Shown piece by piece: positions 41,921-54,309 of a DNA stretch of 64,000 nt. Under the pieces are notes generated by a model. It had not been told where the DNA came from. It worked only from the letters and a program-made list of their open reading frames with translations, and searched no databases. Both the position numbers and the translations under genes were made by a program. The stretch is from Erinaceus europaeus (lineage: Eukaryota > Chordata > Mammalia > Eulipotyphla > Erinaceidae). Position 1 is the stretch's first letter; every line of letters starts with the position of its first letter. Location of the stretch: NCBI RefSeq assembly GCF_950295315.1, contig NC_080171.1:90455016-90519015 (forward strand), read 5' to 3'.

Positions 41921-42799
41921 AGATTATCCAATTTTACCCAAACCCTTCATAAGTAGAGATAGAACCAGATTCCTGGGGCTTTATGAAATTCTTTACAACT
42001 ACTTCCAATAATAAACTTAATTTTTTCCCAAGTTTCTTCTTTTAAAGGGATGGAGTGGTGAGTGTTTTAGACAGATGAACTAAGAGAAACCTCTGTGATG
42101 GTTTTTCCCAGCTTAATTGTTAAATAAGTATGTCTGACCTTCCTACCGAGAAATAAACCACAGTCCTCATATGAACTCAGCGTATGCTGTTTGCTTCAAG
42201 CAACACAATCCTTCAACCCCCTAATAGGACATTGAACATTGAACTTTTCATCTTCTGAGCCATAGGACCCAAGGGGGCAAGAATACAGATGGATGCCCTG
42301 TCTAATTCTCTGGAATACTGTTCTCAACTAATTTCTTTCATTCTGACTAGAACATGAGAGGAAATAGGAACCAGTACCTTCCTTAAAGGACTAGCAACAT
42401 CACCATTAATATCTGGTTTCCTACTCGTCCTTCACTTGGTGAGAATAGAGCTGAACAACTTGTTTCTCCCTTAATGCTGTTTGACTTAACACCAACCTGA
42501 CAGTCACCAACCACCAATTTAAAGACAATACTCCATGACTTTTTGATATTGTGTTGAATCCAAATACACTTGAAGGACTTCAGTCTAAGAGAAGACTCAT
42601 ACACCAGGACATAATCCCTCCATTTTCAGCTTCAGCATCACTTTATTGATGGAATGTTGATATACGGAATCGCTATCAAGATGGTATATTTCCACATAGT
42701 CCCAAGGTTGGTGTCAAAACATTTCACTCTCCATCAAACCATCATCTTGCTCCACCAACATCCCCTTAGTTCTTTATTTTCATTCTCTGCCCCATTCCA
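41921..42799. other. No gene or clear repeat
   Basis: No supported feature. The short frames at 42383-42604 and 42654-42938 are chance or SINE-derived. Confidence 0.5.
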
Positions 42800-43068
42800 C
42801 TTTTTTCTTTTGTCTCCAGAGTTATCTCTGGGGCTCAGTGACTGCAATATGAATCTACTGCTACTGGAGGCCATTTTGTTTTCCATTTTATTGGATGACG
42901 CAGAGAACTTGAGAGAGGAGGAGACTATAGGGAGATAGAAAGATAGACACCTGTAGACCTGATGTGACCACCCTGAAGGTAAGGAGCTGGGGGCTCGAAC
43001 ATGGATCCTTGTGTGGGTTCTTTCACTTAGTATTACAAGCACTTAACCAGGTGCTGCCCTACACAGGT
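42800..43068 (-). repeat. ERI-like SINE, family A, long-tail form (antisense)
   Basis: 'ctccagagttatctctgggg', 'ctactgctactggaggcc', 'agacacctgtagacctg', 'gagctgggggctcgaac', 'cttaaccaggtgctgcc'. Part of the body is deleted. Confidence 0.82.
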
Positions 43069-43074
43069 TTCAGT

Positions 43075-43312
43075 CTGTATTGTTCTTTATTTTGTTTCTT
43101 AAATCCCATATAAATGATAGCAGCTGGAATTTGTTCTTCTGTCTTCTTTATGACTTCTTTTGCTCAATGTAATTCTCTCCAGTTCCATTCATATAACAAA
43201 AGAGACAATTTTGTTGTTTCTTCCAGCTGCATAGTCTTCTATTGTGTATATATAGCACAACTTCCTAAAGTCATTTTTTGTTGGGCACTTGGGCTTACCC
43301 CTTCAAATTACC
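43075..43312 (-). repeat. Old L1 ORF2/3' end (antisense)
   Basis: 'ttttgctcaatgtaattctc', 'cagttccattcatataac', 'tctattgtgtatatatag', 'cacttgggctta' matches the reversed L1 ORF2 terminal region, like 25370-25530. Confidence 0.7.
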
Positions 43313-43317
43313 AGAGT

Positions 43318-43745
43318 ACACAATAAATGTCCAGCCTTTAGGTTCATGATTAGTCAACAATTTTTTAACTTTCTTTTTATCCACCAGGCTCCAGATGCTA
43401 GCATGATGCCAACCAGATTTCCCTGGACAGAAGACCCCACCAATGTGTCCTGGAGTCCTGCTCTAGAGCTCCATCTCACTAGGGAAAGAGACAGGCTGGG
43501 AGTATGCATTGACCTGCCAATAACCGTGTTCAGCAGGGAAGCAATTACAGAAGCCAGACCTTCCAACTTCTGCACCCTCTAATGATCCTGGGTCCATACT
43601 CCCAGTAGGATAAAGAATAGGAAAGATATCAAGGGAGGAGATGGGATATGGAGTTCTGGTGGTGTAAATTGTGTAGAGTTGCACCCCTCTTATCCTATGG
43701 TTTTTGTCAGTGTTTCCTTTAATAAATAAAATTTTAAAAAGAAGG
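43318..43745 (+). mobile_element. L1 3' end (sense)
   Basis: 'gtccagcctttaggttc', 'caccaggctccagatgc', 'tagggaaagagacaggc', 'tgggtccatactccc', 'gttctggtggtgtaaattg', 'cctatggtttttgtcag' and an AATAAA-rich tail. Confidence 0.9.
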
Positions 43746-44204
43746 GGAAGACATTAAATGAAATCATTAGAGATAATAATTAAACATGATGTAATTAAAA
43801 CATAGACAACACAAAGCTATTAGTACCCATGAATAATTTTGCAACAGAGTAAAAACTGAGACCTATTATTTGTATCTGCCCCTGAAAGCTTCAGAAAGAA
43901 CAGCTGTGATAACATAATCTGTTCCCTTTACCCCAACCCCAAGAACTCTCCAAGTCCAGTCTTAATCTCCCTATAGTAATCTAGCATGATAAAATTCAAA
44001 ATTCACTCTCATGAGTGCTGACTACTCTTTCAATAATGAGAGCTCAGGGAATAGGTTTCCCTCCCTGTTGTTTGTCATAGTGGGGCAAGGACTCAGGTAG
44101 TAAGCCCTGATGGACTCACTCAAGGAATTTCAGTGGGTTTAGCAGCTAGTTGTAGCATTGTATCCTTTTCTTTGACTATCAGCAACCTAGTTCCCAACAG
44201 AAGT
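43746..44204. other. No gene or clear repeat
   Basis: No supported feature. Confidence 0.5.
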
Positions 44205-44362
44205 CTTAAAAAAAAAGATTTTATTTACTTATTAATGAGGAAGATAGGAGGAGAGAGAGAAAGAACCAGATATCACTCTGGTACATGTGTTTCCAGGGAC
44301 TGAACTCAGGACCTCATGCTTGATAATCCAGTGTTTTATCAATTGCACCACCTGTGTATACA
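44205..44362 (-). repeat. SINE, family C (antisense)
   Basis: 'aaagattttatttacttatt' tail, 'agagagaaagaaccagat', 'actgaactcaggacctc', 'cagtgttttatcaattgc' and 'accacctg'. Confidence 0.82.
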
Positions 44363-44699
44363 AAACACCGATGTATACAATTTACTAAGTTGAGTTCCAC
44401 GATCATAATTTGCATATAAGAAGTCAAAAGTTTTGTTACTTCCATCTCCTTGTCCTGGGACAATTGTAAGGAATTTCAGAACCTGAGGATAACATTCTGT
44501 AAATCACTTATCCAATGTAACCACCTATTTTATACTATTCATGCAACTGTGCTTTATGTTTGGATATGTCTTCTTGAAAATGGTTTATAGATTTATCTGT
44601 GGAATCAGAATAGATATGTTGATACTATTCTACAGAATTCTTGTCAAAGATATGATAAAATCACAAATATCAAAGCACTATGCAAACTTCTATGGTAGT

Positions 44700-44925
44700 G
44701 CTCAAACTCTAGTGGGGGAGGGAACTGAGTGGTAGAGAAATCAGTAAAGAACAAAATTTACCATGCTTGAGGTCTTTGGTTTGAGCTCCTAGTCTCCACC
44801 TGCTGGGGATGGGTGGGTGCTTCTCTATTGTTGGAGAAAGCTGCAGATATTTTTCTTTTTTTTTTTTTTTTCTCTTCCTCTCTCTTCCCCTCTCTTATTT
44901 CTCTTTGATTATTTAAAAAAAATGG
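44700..44925 (+). repeat. SINE, family B/C relative (sense)
   Basis: 'gggaactgagtggtagag', 'ttggtttgagctcctag', 'ctccacctgctgggg', C/T-rich body with a T-run at 44860-44872 and an A-rich tail at 44912-44923. Confidence 0.6.
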
Positions 44926-46645
44926 CCATCACTATCCCTGGTAGCAATTAAAAAAAATTCCAGTTTCATCACTCTGTAACTGAATGAACAAGCATCTTTA
45001 GATCAGCATATATGAAACAATAATGTATCCACTTCATATTCTTGTTGTGAATTGAAAATGAAATAACCAGTTGCTGAACTGAAGGAAGTGCTCAAAAATG
45101 TCTTTCAAACTCTTCTCCTTCATTATAATCTTTATTTCAATTGTTTCTTGCTTTTAGAAAACTGACTTGGTTCTTGTCCTTTCTGCATGAATCTATAGTG
45201 ACTTAGCCCAAAATGTTATAAAAGTTATCTTGACTACAATGGCACATTGAATATGAGTGAGATCAATACAAAATAGTCCTAGTTGAGAGACTGAGAATAT
45301 GATCACATTCTTTAATAAATTCTTATTTTCCAGGATTTTCAATTAGTGTTCCTCCAAATTTTGCTTGCTTTAACATAGATGCACACAGATCCTCTCCCTC
45401 TCCCTCTCCTTTTCCCTCTCCCCCCCCCCCCATACACAAAAACATTGTGTGTGTCTTTCTATAGTTCCACAGTTGACTGGATAATTTTGCTGGCCTGATT
45501 TTTAGTGATTTTTTTTGTTTTTTTTTCTTCTGTCTCACAGAAGGCAGTCTACATATAGACTTTACCTTTCTTACTTCCACTCAAAGAAGCCAGGGATCAC
45601 TTGTGCAGCTATTTGTTCTCCTTCCAAACCCAATGCATGTAAACAATTTCATGTGAATGTGCCTTGGCAAGGAGAATGGTCCAATTATTGATTTAATGTT
45701 TCAATTTTCCTCACATCTTCCCCATAAAGGCATGTGTGGCCCCAGCACTCCCTAAGCCATGCTCAGATGATAGCAGAGGGATGGAGAAAGAGCCCTGTTC
45801 AGCAGTTCAAACCTACTAACTATACAGGCTGGAAAATGAAATGAATGATACCTTGTAATTAGGCCTTAATTATTTATCATTTTTGGTTAATTACTGCCAC
45901 TTGCAAGTTAACAGGTTGTAAAACTCTTGGGCTGCGTTTATTAAATGTTAAGCAATCATTAACAAGAAAGTACCATCTCCTAGTGTTAGTGAAATATTTG
46001 TAAAAATCCATGTCCATGAGAGATGGATAACTTAGGGCCATCTGGGAGATATGGATTCATGGCTAATTGTATATCTTTTAGATTATCTGTTTTTCCACTT
46101 TAGAGAAGATACACAAAAGGTGATGGATCCCTCTGTAGATTCCCTCACCTTCCCTGTAATACACAAGAAATGGAACATTTGTGAGTGGTAGAGGTTGGGG
46201 TGGAAGAGAAGAGAGGAGAAAGAATAGTATCAACAACTACTCTCACAATGTTCACCTCTCCTCAGGGTCAATATGCATAAATGCCTGCCATTGGAAAACC
46301 ATTCATTGTATTTTACTGTTATCCAAACTGTGAAAATGCACCATAGAAAGAAACCATCCCAGGGAGAAGTTCTGTATTACTAAAGAGAAGATATGACTTT
46401 GTGTTGACTGTTACAGATAAGCACCTAAGTTGGCAATGAGAGGATTTTGCAAACACCTATCACAGGGACCTGAAAAATTGTATGTATGTGTCATCCCCTG
46501 TACCATAATCCATTAGTTCTCCAATAAAATAATACAAAAACTATATGCAAGAAGTGAGTTGGTCATCCTTTAAAGATACTGTGGAGAATTCCTTTCATTA
46601 GATAGATGTCTTAACAAAAGTTTTACATATTTAAATTTCTGTTGA
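44926..46645. other. Repeat-poor DNA; candidate conserved regulatory block 45600-46130
   Basis: No gene. Apart from a pyrimidine-rich (CCTCTC)n stretch at 45390-45432, no repeats are seen. 45850-45960 holds several TAATTA-type sites ('gtaattaggccttaattatt', 'ggttaattactgcc', 'aatcattaac'), a feature of developmental enhancers (inference). Confidence 0.45.
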
Positions 46646-46649
46646 ATTT

Positions 46650-47440
46650 TATTTTATTTTTATTAGTAAGTATTGATTTATAAAGTTATAAGATAACAGG
46701 GGTATAATTCTGAACCATTACCATCACCAGAGTTCTATGTCATCATTCCTTTCATTGGAGGCTACAGTAGTTCTCCCAAGGTTGTAGATATGGGATGACT
46801 ATTATTTCTATTACTATCTGTCTATATTTATTTATTTACTTTTCCTTTTTTTAACAAGACTTTATTTATTTACTAATGAGAAAGATAGGAAGAGAGAGAA
46901 AGAACCAGACATCACTCTGATACATGTGCTTCCAGGGATTGAACTCAGGACCTCACACTTGAGAGATCCATGCTTTTTTGTTTTTTGGCTATGGTACTGA
47001 TCCCTCTTCCTTTCCAAGTTGTACCCACATTAACATTCACTACTACTTCTGAATGTCCTTATTTTTTTAATCCTCTCTCTGGATCTTGATGGAGTCAGAG
47101 TTTAGAGCCCCCTAGTCATCTTTTCCTATCATTTCTCTCCCTCTGGGACTATGGACCAAAATTAGTTACGGGGTATGGGAAGTGGAAAGTCTGGCTTCTA
47201 ATTAGTTCTCCACTGGACATTGGTGTTGGCAGGTTGAACTATACCCACTGCCTGTTTCTTTCTTTCCCTAGTGGGGTAGAGCTATGGAGAGATGAGGTTC
47301 TAGGGCATACTGGTAAGGTCATCTGCTCAGGGAAATCAGGATGAAATCCTGACATCCTGATAGTATCTGCAACTTGATGACTAAAAGACAGTAAGATATA
47401 AAGCAGGACAAAATGATTAATAGAGGGGAACCAAAAAGGA
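46650..47440 (-). repeat. Older L1 3'UTR (antisense), interrupted by a SINE
   Basis: 'agttataagataacagggg', 'accatcaccagagttctatg', then after the SINE 'ctctgggactatggacc', 'aagtggaaagtctggc', 'ctttccctagtggggtag' and 'gcaacttgatgac', parallel to 21700-22060 but diverged. Confidence 0.75.
46850..46985 (-). repeat. SINE, family C (antisense)
   Basis: 'aagactttatttatttact', 'gagagaaagaaccagac', 'attgaactcaggacctc', inserted in the L1 tail. It is clearly the same family as 44205-44362. Confidence 0.8.
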
Positions 47441-47789
47441 GGAATAGAGCAGATAAGTGTAGGGAAATTGTGAGGATGTGGTAGAGCCTGGCAGGGCTTA
47501 ACCTGAGGGGTGTGTCTGTCTTGTTAGTCTCTGCAGAAAGGTTGAGCGAGGGGGGCATGGGAACCCCAAAGGATTGCCACATCATATCAGACTCTCTGCC
47601 TCACAAAGCACCCTGCATTTTTCTGCCTCCAGGAGCCCGGTATTCCTTAAAACATTAAGCCAGCTACCCCTACTCCACTCTACATTCCTTGATACTATGG
47701 CTCGTCCTTTTATTATCTACATATCAATCTTCTGCTTTGTCTTACAAATGACTAAAAGTCTCCTTCCTAATTTCCCACAGGGTATAATA
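47441..47789. other. No clear gene; possibly ERV-linked flank
   Basis: Somewhat G/C-richer DNA before the LTR. It may be internal or U3 sequence of the same ERV, but nothing decisive is visible. Confidence 0.35.
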
Positions 47790-48145
47790 AATCTTACCAG
47801 TTAACCCCCTAGCAACAGTTGCTAAGGAAGCCCCTACCATTCCCAGCCCCTTACACCTTTCTCTGCCCCTTTCATAACCATGTATGGTATTGTCATGCAA
47901 CTTCCATTTCTGACTTGTGTCTTCCCTTTTTCAGCCTGGAGAGGCAGGGGGCAGACCAGGAGGCTGACACCGGCCATTGCGGTGGCCATTGCGGTTTGTG
48001 CTAAGTGACTTAACCAGGTGTGCTACCACCTGACTCTGCAGCATTTGAATGAATAAAGATTTGAATTGCCTTGCTGCCACAAGCATGGTACCTGGGTCAT
48101 CTCTCTCATGTGCACTGCTAGCCTGACAGATAAGAATAAGGGTCT
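47790..48145 (+). repeat. Solo ERV LTR
   Basis: 'agcaacagttgctaaggaag', 'ctttttcagcctggagagg', 'ggccattgcggtggcc', poly-A signal in 'tgaataaagatttgaattgc', end near 'agcctgacag'. Related to 16770-17155. The stretch 48003-48035 ('gtgacttaaccaggtgtgc') may be SINE-derived. Confidence 0.7.
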
Positions 48146-48149
48146 TAAG

Positions 48150-48365
48150 GTGAAAAGGAAGCCTAATTTAGGTATGTTCCTAGGGGTCAATGACTTTTGT
48201 AGTTTTTGCTTGAGTTTGATAGCTAACATGAAGATGGACAAAAACATTGTCTGGGAAGATTATGTCAGAGTTAAGAATAGAAATAGAAAATTAGATCAGA
48301 GTAGATATAGAAAATTAGATCAGAGTAGAGAGTAGCTTCCAAACCTGAAGAAAAATTTGTGGAAA
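48150..48365 (-). repeat. L1 3'UTR fragment (antisense) with short tandem repeat
   Basis: 'acattgtctgggaagattat' parallels 22270-22290, and 'gagtagcttccaaacc' parallels 22331-22348. A 24-bp unit ('agatatagaaaattagatca' and on) occurs twice at ~48282-48330. Confidence 0.6.
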
Positions 48366-48559
48366 AATTAACTGTTTACCCCATCAACCTGTTCCAGCGA
48401 AATAGAAGTTTGATTAAAGCCTGATAAATCTACCTTTGTAACTTCTTCCCTTCCCTGGCACCCTGCAAGTTTTTATTGTCACCAAATTTTGATAGTTTTT
48501 CAGTGACGTGTCTTGGTGTTTGCTGTTTTGCATTAACATACCTGGTGTGTACAAAGTAC
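48366..48559. other. No clear feature
   Basis: A short gap between L1-like segments. May belong to them. Confidence 0.4.
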
Positions 48560-50050
48560 ATTTGCCTATTGCATGAGTATGTTTTGAGGATTGCCTAATT
48601 GAGGAAAATTCTCAGATAAAAATTACTTGAACATTGTCTCTCTCTTCCTTTAACTTGGTCCTCTCCCTCAGGAATGCCTGTCATTCTTATATTTAACCTT
48701 TTGTTGGAGTGTGAGATTTACTTTTCTTTCCCACATCATTAAAGTGGAAGGGTGAGCTAATCATATGTTCTAGATTAGATATTCTTTCTTCTGCATGATT
48801 GAGTATCCTTCCTAAGCCTTCTACTTGAGCTTGTATTTTATTCAAAGTATCTGTCATTCCCAGCAACTCTGAAGCTTTTCTTTCATGTTTCCTAACTGCT
48901 TAGTGAACTCTGATTAAAATCATTTTAGTGTTTTCTAGTTTCTTAGATAACTCTGTTTGAAGCTCTTCTTTTGTGTTTTCTAACTCCTTAGTGAAATAAC
49001 CTTACAATTTTTGAATATGCTTCTCCATGCTATGCTTAGATTCTTGAAGAATCCTCATAATGAGATTTCTGTAGTTTTTTCCTGATATTTCCTCTATATC
49101 TGTTTTTTCTTGGAGTCCTTCTGTTTCATTTCTGACTTTTTTATTATTTTCATTTATTTATTGGATAGAGACAGTCAAAAATACAGAGGGAGAGACACCT
49201 GCAGCCCTGCTTTACCACTTGCAAAGTTTTCTCCTGAAGGTGGGTATTGACTTGAAGATGGGTCCTTGTGCATTGTAACATATGTGCTCAATCAGGTGCA
49301 CCATCATCCAGTCCCTCTGTTTTATTTCTACCTTTCTGATTTGGCATATTTTTTTTGCAATATTTCTGTTTACACATCTGTTGTGCTGGCCAGCAGGTGG
49401 TGGTATTGTTGTGGTCTCTGGGCTTTGCTTTGTTTATATGTTGCATGGTGGAGAGGTAGGGGTTGGGGTTAGTCTTTTCTTGTTTTTTCTTTGAGCTGTT
49501 TTATGCTCAGTGTGTCATACATGAAGATTTTCTCTCAGTAAGATTTCAATCTGAAACCAAACCTCAGGGTTTTGCTGCTGGTCTGCTGCTGTGTTCATAG
49601 AAGCAGGGTTCCAGGGTTCACTTTACCACTTAGCCTCCACCAGCTGCCACAGATAGACTTTATTTCTGGGGGACAGACCAGACTTCCTTTGATCATAAAT
49701 GCTCCCTTCCTTTTTGGTTTTATCTTGCCTGTAATGTAGTAGTCTAATGCCCCTGAGGTCAAGGCTTAAGAGGTATTAAATTCCCTTCTCTTACAGTCAC
49801 CACTGTGTGTTGTCTTAATTACTTGCTGCACAGAGAGGGAAGATGGCACTGTGCTATGCTACTCTAAATTATTTGTGTTTGTCACCCTATCACACATTCA
49901 AGAAGCACCCACCTGAGGCTCTGGTGTTTCTGAGGATGTCTCAGTTGTAGTTGGTGCATTTTGTTAAGCTTAATAGTTGTAGATATTTGTTGTTTTGTTC
50001 TAGTCATTGATACTCCATGGCCATGTCTCCCAGTAATCTCCTAAATTTCT
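48560..50050 (-). repeat. Old L1 or HAL1 ORF1/5' region (antisense)
   Basis: 'ttctgcatgattgagtatcc', 'cttagtgaactctgattaa', 'gagatttctgtagtttttt' and the later 'ctgccacagatagacttt' / 'gagagggaagatggcac' resemble the reversed coiled-coil ORF1 and 5'UTR of an old L1/HAL1. No frame survives. Interrupted by a SINE at 49138-49315. Confidence 0.45.
49138..49315 (-). repeat. tRNA-derived SINE, family B (antisense)
   Basis: 'tttcatttatttattggatag', 'gagacacctgcagccctgc', 'aaggtgggtattgac', 'gcattgtaacatatgtgc', 'aatcaggtgcacc'. Confidence 0.82.
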
Positions 50051-52034
50051 GTGAATTTTAGGCCATCAGTGTCTAATATCAACTTCTTAATACAAGATCT
50101 TACCATGTTATGTAGATTTAGGGAACTGTAGGAAAGTTCTTGGGAAGTGTGAGTGGAGCAAACATAACAAACAAACAAACAAAAATAGGACTGCCAAAAT
50201 AGTTCTCTTGGGTAGTGTGTTGTTTTGCCATGTGAATGATCGAGGATTGTTCATAGTCCCCACTCTATCCCACTGAGGGAAACTCTAATGTTATGATTTC
50301 ACCCTCTACCTTGCCCCCTTGTCTCTCTGTTTCTTTCTGAAAAACTAAGCCTAGAATCATAAATCCCAGGGAATGAGTAAGTGAATGAGTGGATAAATGA
50401 ACAAATGAATATATAGGGAGTAGATATATACATGGCTAAAGTTAATGTAATTATGGGCAAATTGCTTTAATTGAGAAAAAGAATTTGCTATAGTGGAATT
50501 TACTGAGTGGATACAGTGAAGTCATATTTTATTATTTATTATGGAAGATATATTCTGAGGCCTAACTACTCTGAGTTATATACTCATCCCAGGTGTCTTA
50601 GTTTCCTCCATCTATAAATTAGAGACTCCGTTTAAAGGAATATATAAATAAATATATACATATTCCCTGTGTTCTAACATCAGGGTACTTCTCTACCCAC
50701 AGATCTTCCACAAAATTTTTCTGGGTTTATATTTATTCACTTAAAGAGCATAGAAAATGATGCCTGTATTTAAGCTGCTTATATGACACATAAAGAATAA
50801 TGAGGTCATTTATTGCTCTTCTGAGTTTGGTGTTGAAAGTTCAATCACTATTGAGAGATGTTTGTAGTCAGACATTTCAGGTATATAATATAATATTATA
50901 GACATAAAAAAGCATAAAACATTTCTAATTAAGATGAAGAATCAATCAACTTACTCTTTTTTTTTTTTAAGCTCAACCCAAGCAAGTAGCAATTGGCTGT
51001 GTTCAAGGTCATTGAATATACATCTTTAATGTGAAAAAAAAAGTATTTGACATGCAAAAAATGTTTCTGTCAATATGGTCAAGATATAAAAAGTTGCTTC
51101 TGTGTACAAGGTACCAGGAAGCATAGAGATTGGAGGTATATTCATGTTCTTCAAAGATGTAGTCTTGTGAGAGGACTTGCAGCTGTGGGAAAAAAAAGGT
51201 TCTATAAATCAATAGAGGCTGGCCACTTAATTCTTGTACTCCTTCATCTAACACAGTATCATTCACACAGTAGGCACTCACTAAATGTTTTATAAATCTT
51301 TGAGCAAATATTTTCTAATACTAGGAAAAGATGCTCAATTAAAGCACAAAGAGGAAAATTATCCATGCCAGATGAGAGTTTCAGAAATTTTTTTGTGGAG
51401 AGGATTAACTTATGGAGTGTTGAATGTAAAACAAAATGATGACATACATTTGATAGTAGTTTCAGCAAATCCAGTGTTGAAGAGTCAGGAGAATGCTGGA
51501 AAAGTACATAGAACTCAATTTGATACCTCAAACCTCTCTTTTCTTCCCTAGTTACCTAGGTTATCCTGACTCCTTTCTACCTTGTTTATCCCCACTGTAG
51601 CTGTATATTCATAAACTACAATTATATTTCTACCATTGCCTTTTTCAGAAGCAAAGATTGACTCCCTACAACTCAATAAAGATTAAGTCCCTAAGTCTCT
51701 GTGAGCTGGCCTGTATTTCTGAGTGAAATTGTCATTTCTCTGTCCCATTTCTTGTTAGATACACTTCCTTGATACCTATCATGAATTGCCTTTGTTGGTT
51801 CCATGTCCCAGGTTCAGCATAAACAGCATAAACATATATATATATGTGTTTATGTGTATGTATACATATACATACATATATATGTACTCTTTCTCTTAAT
51901 ATTTTCAAGTTCAAATTCTATTCATGCATAAAGGTCTAAATATGGTAACACATCTTTATGAACAACCTGTGAAAGTTATTGGTTTCCTAAAATTTGTAGT
52001 TAGACATATATTTTGTCTCTTCAATTACAAAAAT
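50051..52034. other. Mostly unique; MIR/L2 end at 51230-51300; small microsatellites
   Basis: No gene. 'cacacagtaggcactcac' followed by 'taaatgtttt' (51264-51291) is the common MIR/L2 3' ending. Microsatellites: (aaac)n at 50168-50184 and (TA/CATA)n at 51834-51884. Confidence 0.5.
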
Positions 52035-52043
52035 TAATGTTTC

Positions 52044-52398
52044 AGAGCCAGGCCATAGCGCAGTGGGTTAAGTGCACATGGTGCAAAGTGCAAGGACCAG
52101 CATAGGGATGCCAGTTTGAGCCCCCAGCTCCCCACATGCAAGGGGTTCACTTCACAAGCAGTGAAGCAGGTCTGCAGGTGTCTATCTTTCTGTCCCCCTC
52201 TCTGCCTTCCCCTCCTCTCTCCATTTCTCTCTGTCCTATCTAAAAACAATGGCAGCAAAAACAAAAATAATAGTAACAACCACAATGATAAACAACAAGG
52301 GCAACAAAAGGGGAAAAAATAGCTTGCAGGAGCAGTGGATTCACCATGCAGGCACCAGGCCCCAACAATAACCCTGGAGGCAAAAAGAAAAAAAAAAG
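52044..52398 (+). repeat. ERI-like SINE, family A, long-tail form (sense), with TSD
   Basis: Flanked by taatgtttc at 52035-52043 and 52399-52407. Box A 'tagcgcagtgggttaag', box B weakened to 'gtttgagcccc', full body, CAA linker and long tail ending 'ccctggaggc' plus A-rich end. Confidence 0.94.
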
Positions 52399-52407
52399 TA
52401 ATGTTTC

Positions 52408-52769
52408 CTTTGTATGGTTTTCCCAGAACATAGCTGAGGGTTGAGACCAAGGGAATATACCCCCCTCCCCCACCGATGCCTAAATTTTCTGCGTTTCTCC
52501 AATGACTGTATGTGACACTCCAATATTTTCTGGTCAAACCTGACTAATATTAAAGCAAAGACTGCATGAAACCTGACTGCATATGGGTACACTAGAAATC
52601 AGAATGGAGATAGAGTGATTGAAACTACTGGAACTGAGTCCTCTAGTAATGAGCTCTACCAAGAAAATTACAGAGGTCTAATTGCTGCAATCTTGGGAAT
52701 TGACCTATTTTATTTGTGGATGTTTTTTGCTTGATTTTGTTTATTCTTGTATCACTAGGTCATTTACTA
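52408..52769. other. No gene or clear repeat
   Basis: No supported feature. Confidence 0.5.
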
Positions 52770-53115
52770 GACTTATAATAACAAAATACCACAAACTCAG
52801 TGATTTAACCAGCCAAAAAACATTTTCTTACAGTTCAAGAGGTTAGAAATCCAAAATAAATGTTTCAACAGGACTGGTTCCTTCTGAAGTTTGATTGTAG
52901 CAAATATTCCAGTCATCTATCTGTTTAGATTATGAATGTCAGTCTTCTTCCTGTATCTCTTCTTATTTTATTTTCTCCAAAATGTGTATGTCTCTGAGTT
53001 CAAATGTATCGTTTACTAAGAACACCAGTCATATTTGGATTAAGGGCCCAGTATAACCTCAGCTTAACTAATGATAGTACATCTTCAACCATCTAATTTA
53101 TATATAAGATAATTG
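52770..53115 (-). repeat. MaLR-type LTR (antisense)
   Basis: 'aacaaaataccacaaactc', 'cagttcaagaggttagaa', 'ggactggttccttctgaag', 'aacaccagtcatatttgg', 'attaagggcccag' follow the reversed MST/MLT LTR ('ccacagactgggtggc', 'ctggaggctagaagtcc', 'gggcccaccct'). Confidence 0.65.
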
Positions 53116-54016
53116 AATTAAGGAGGCAACATTACTGAACTACTAACAAATAATTTAATTCTTGGGCAATGAAGATTGCCATTCATTTAAAGCCTCACTA
53201 TTAATTTGTTTTAATATTTACAGATTACATGTAACCAGAGAATTTTGACAGCTAAGAGTTGAGTGAATGGATAGGTGACTTTATATGGGTGTGTGGGTGT
53301 ACAGGCAGGTGAGTGATCTCAACCTGACTTGTCTCCCCGTCCATCCTCTTGACCTTATATCCTCTCTTTAACTAGCAGTTGTAGTACTAAAATTTCAGGG
53401 CTAGGCAAACAAAGGTGTACTAGGATCCTATATGAATCCTATTTTTATGTTATTAAGCAAGGGATATTTCCTTAGAGCTAGTATCATTCAAGTAAGATAC
53501 TGTATCCTTTGCTTACATCTATATCACTTCAGGGGATGAGACAGAACATCAATTACTTAGGAGAAAAGTGACATTATTTTTCAGTCAGGTCACACAATGG
53601 GAGAGGGGATTTGGTCAGAGGGTTGATGGTAAATATACACTTTCCATGGTCTTTATTGGGAAAAAGAAGGCTGTCTACCAGCTAATTTTAACAATCGCCA
53701 TCAAATAGTGATGGTTCCGCTGAAGACCTGTGTCTTTTCCCTCTTCCTAGTATATTAATTGCAAACTGGAACCATTGTTGGAGATAATTAGTGTCTCTAA
53801 CTTCAGTACTTTGATGATGGGATGTAGAATCCCAAATAAGGAAGAAGCAAAAAAAAACAAAGCTTGACCTATTCCTCTCTCTTTTGATAAAACCATTTGT
53901 CACTAGAGTACCTATGTTCCCATAACCTATCTAGGAGGACACTACCTAGGGAGTCACATTGGAAACCTTTCCTACAATTCCAGGCTTACCCTGTATCACA
54001 TAGTTACTCTGCTGCA
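53116..54016. other. No gene or clear repeat
   Basis: No supported feature. Confidence 0.5.
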
Positions 54017-54025
54017 GAAACATAT

Positions 54026-54276
54026 ATATATATTCCCTTTTATTGCCCTGTTGTTTTATTGTTGTTGTTACTGGTGTCATTGCTGTTGGATAGGACAGAG
54101 AGAAATGGAGAAAGGAAGGGAAGACAGAGAGGGGGAGAGAAGACAGACCCCTGCAGACCAGCTTCACCACCTGTGAAGTGACTCCCATGCAGATGGGGAG
54201 CCAGGGGCCCTTATGCTGATCCTTGCACTTTGCACCACCTGTGCTTAACCCACTGTGCTACCACCCAACTCCCCCC
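54026..54276 (-). repeat. ERI-like SINE, family A, short-tail form (antisense), with TSD
   Basis: Flanked by gaaacatat at 54017-54025 and 54277-54285. 'ttattgttgttgttactgg', 'ggataggacagagag', 'ccatgcagatggggagcc' and a decayed head 'cttaacccactgtgc'. Lacks the long-tail segment. Confidence 0.9.
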
Positions 54277-54309
54277 GAAACATATTTTATAGAGTCAGAA
54301 ACAGGATGT

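Noticed and set aside
52034..52537. 167-codon minus-strand frame
   Set aside because: It reads through a family A SINE in reverse; the same peptide pieces appear at every such SINE.
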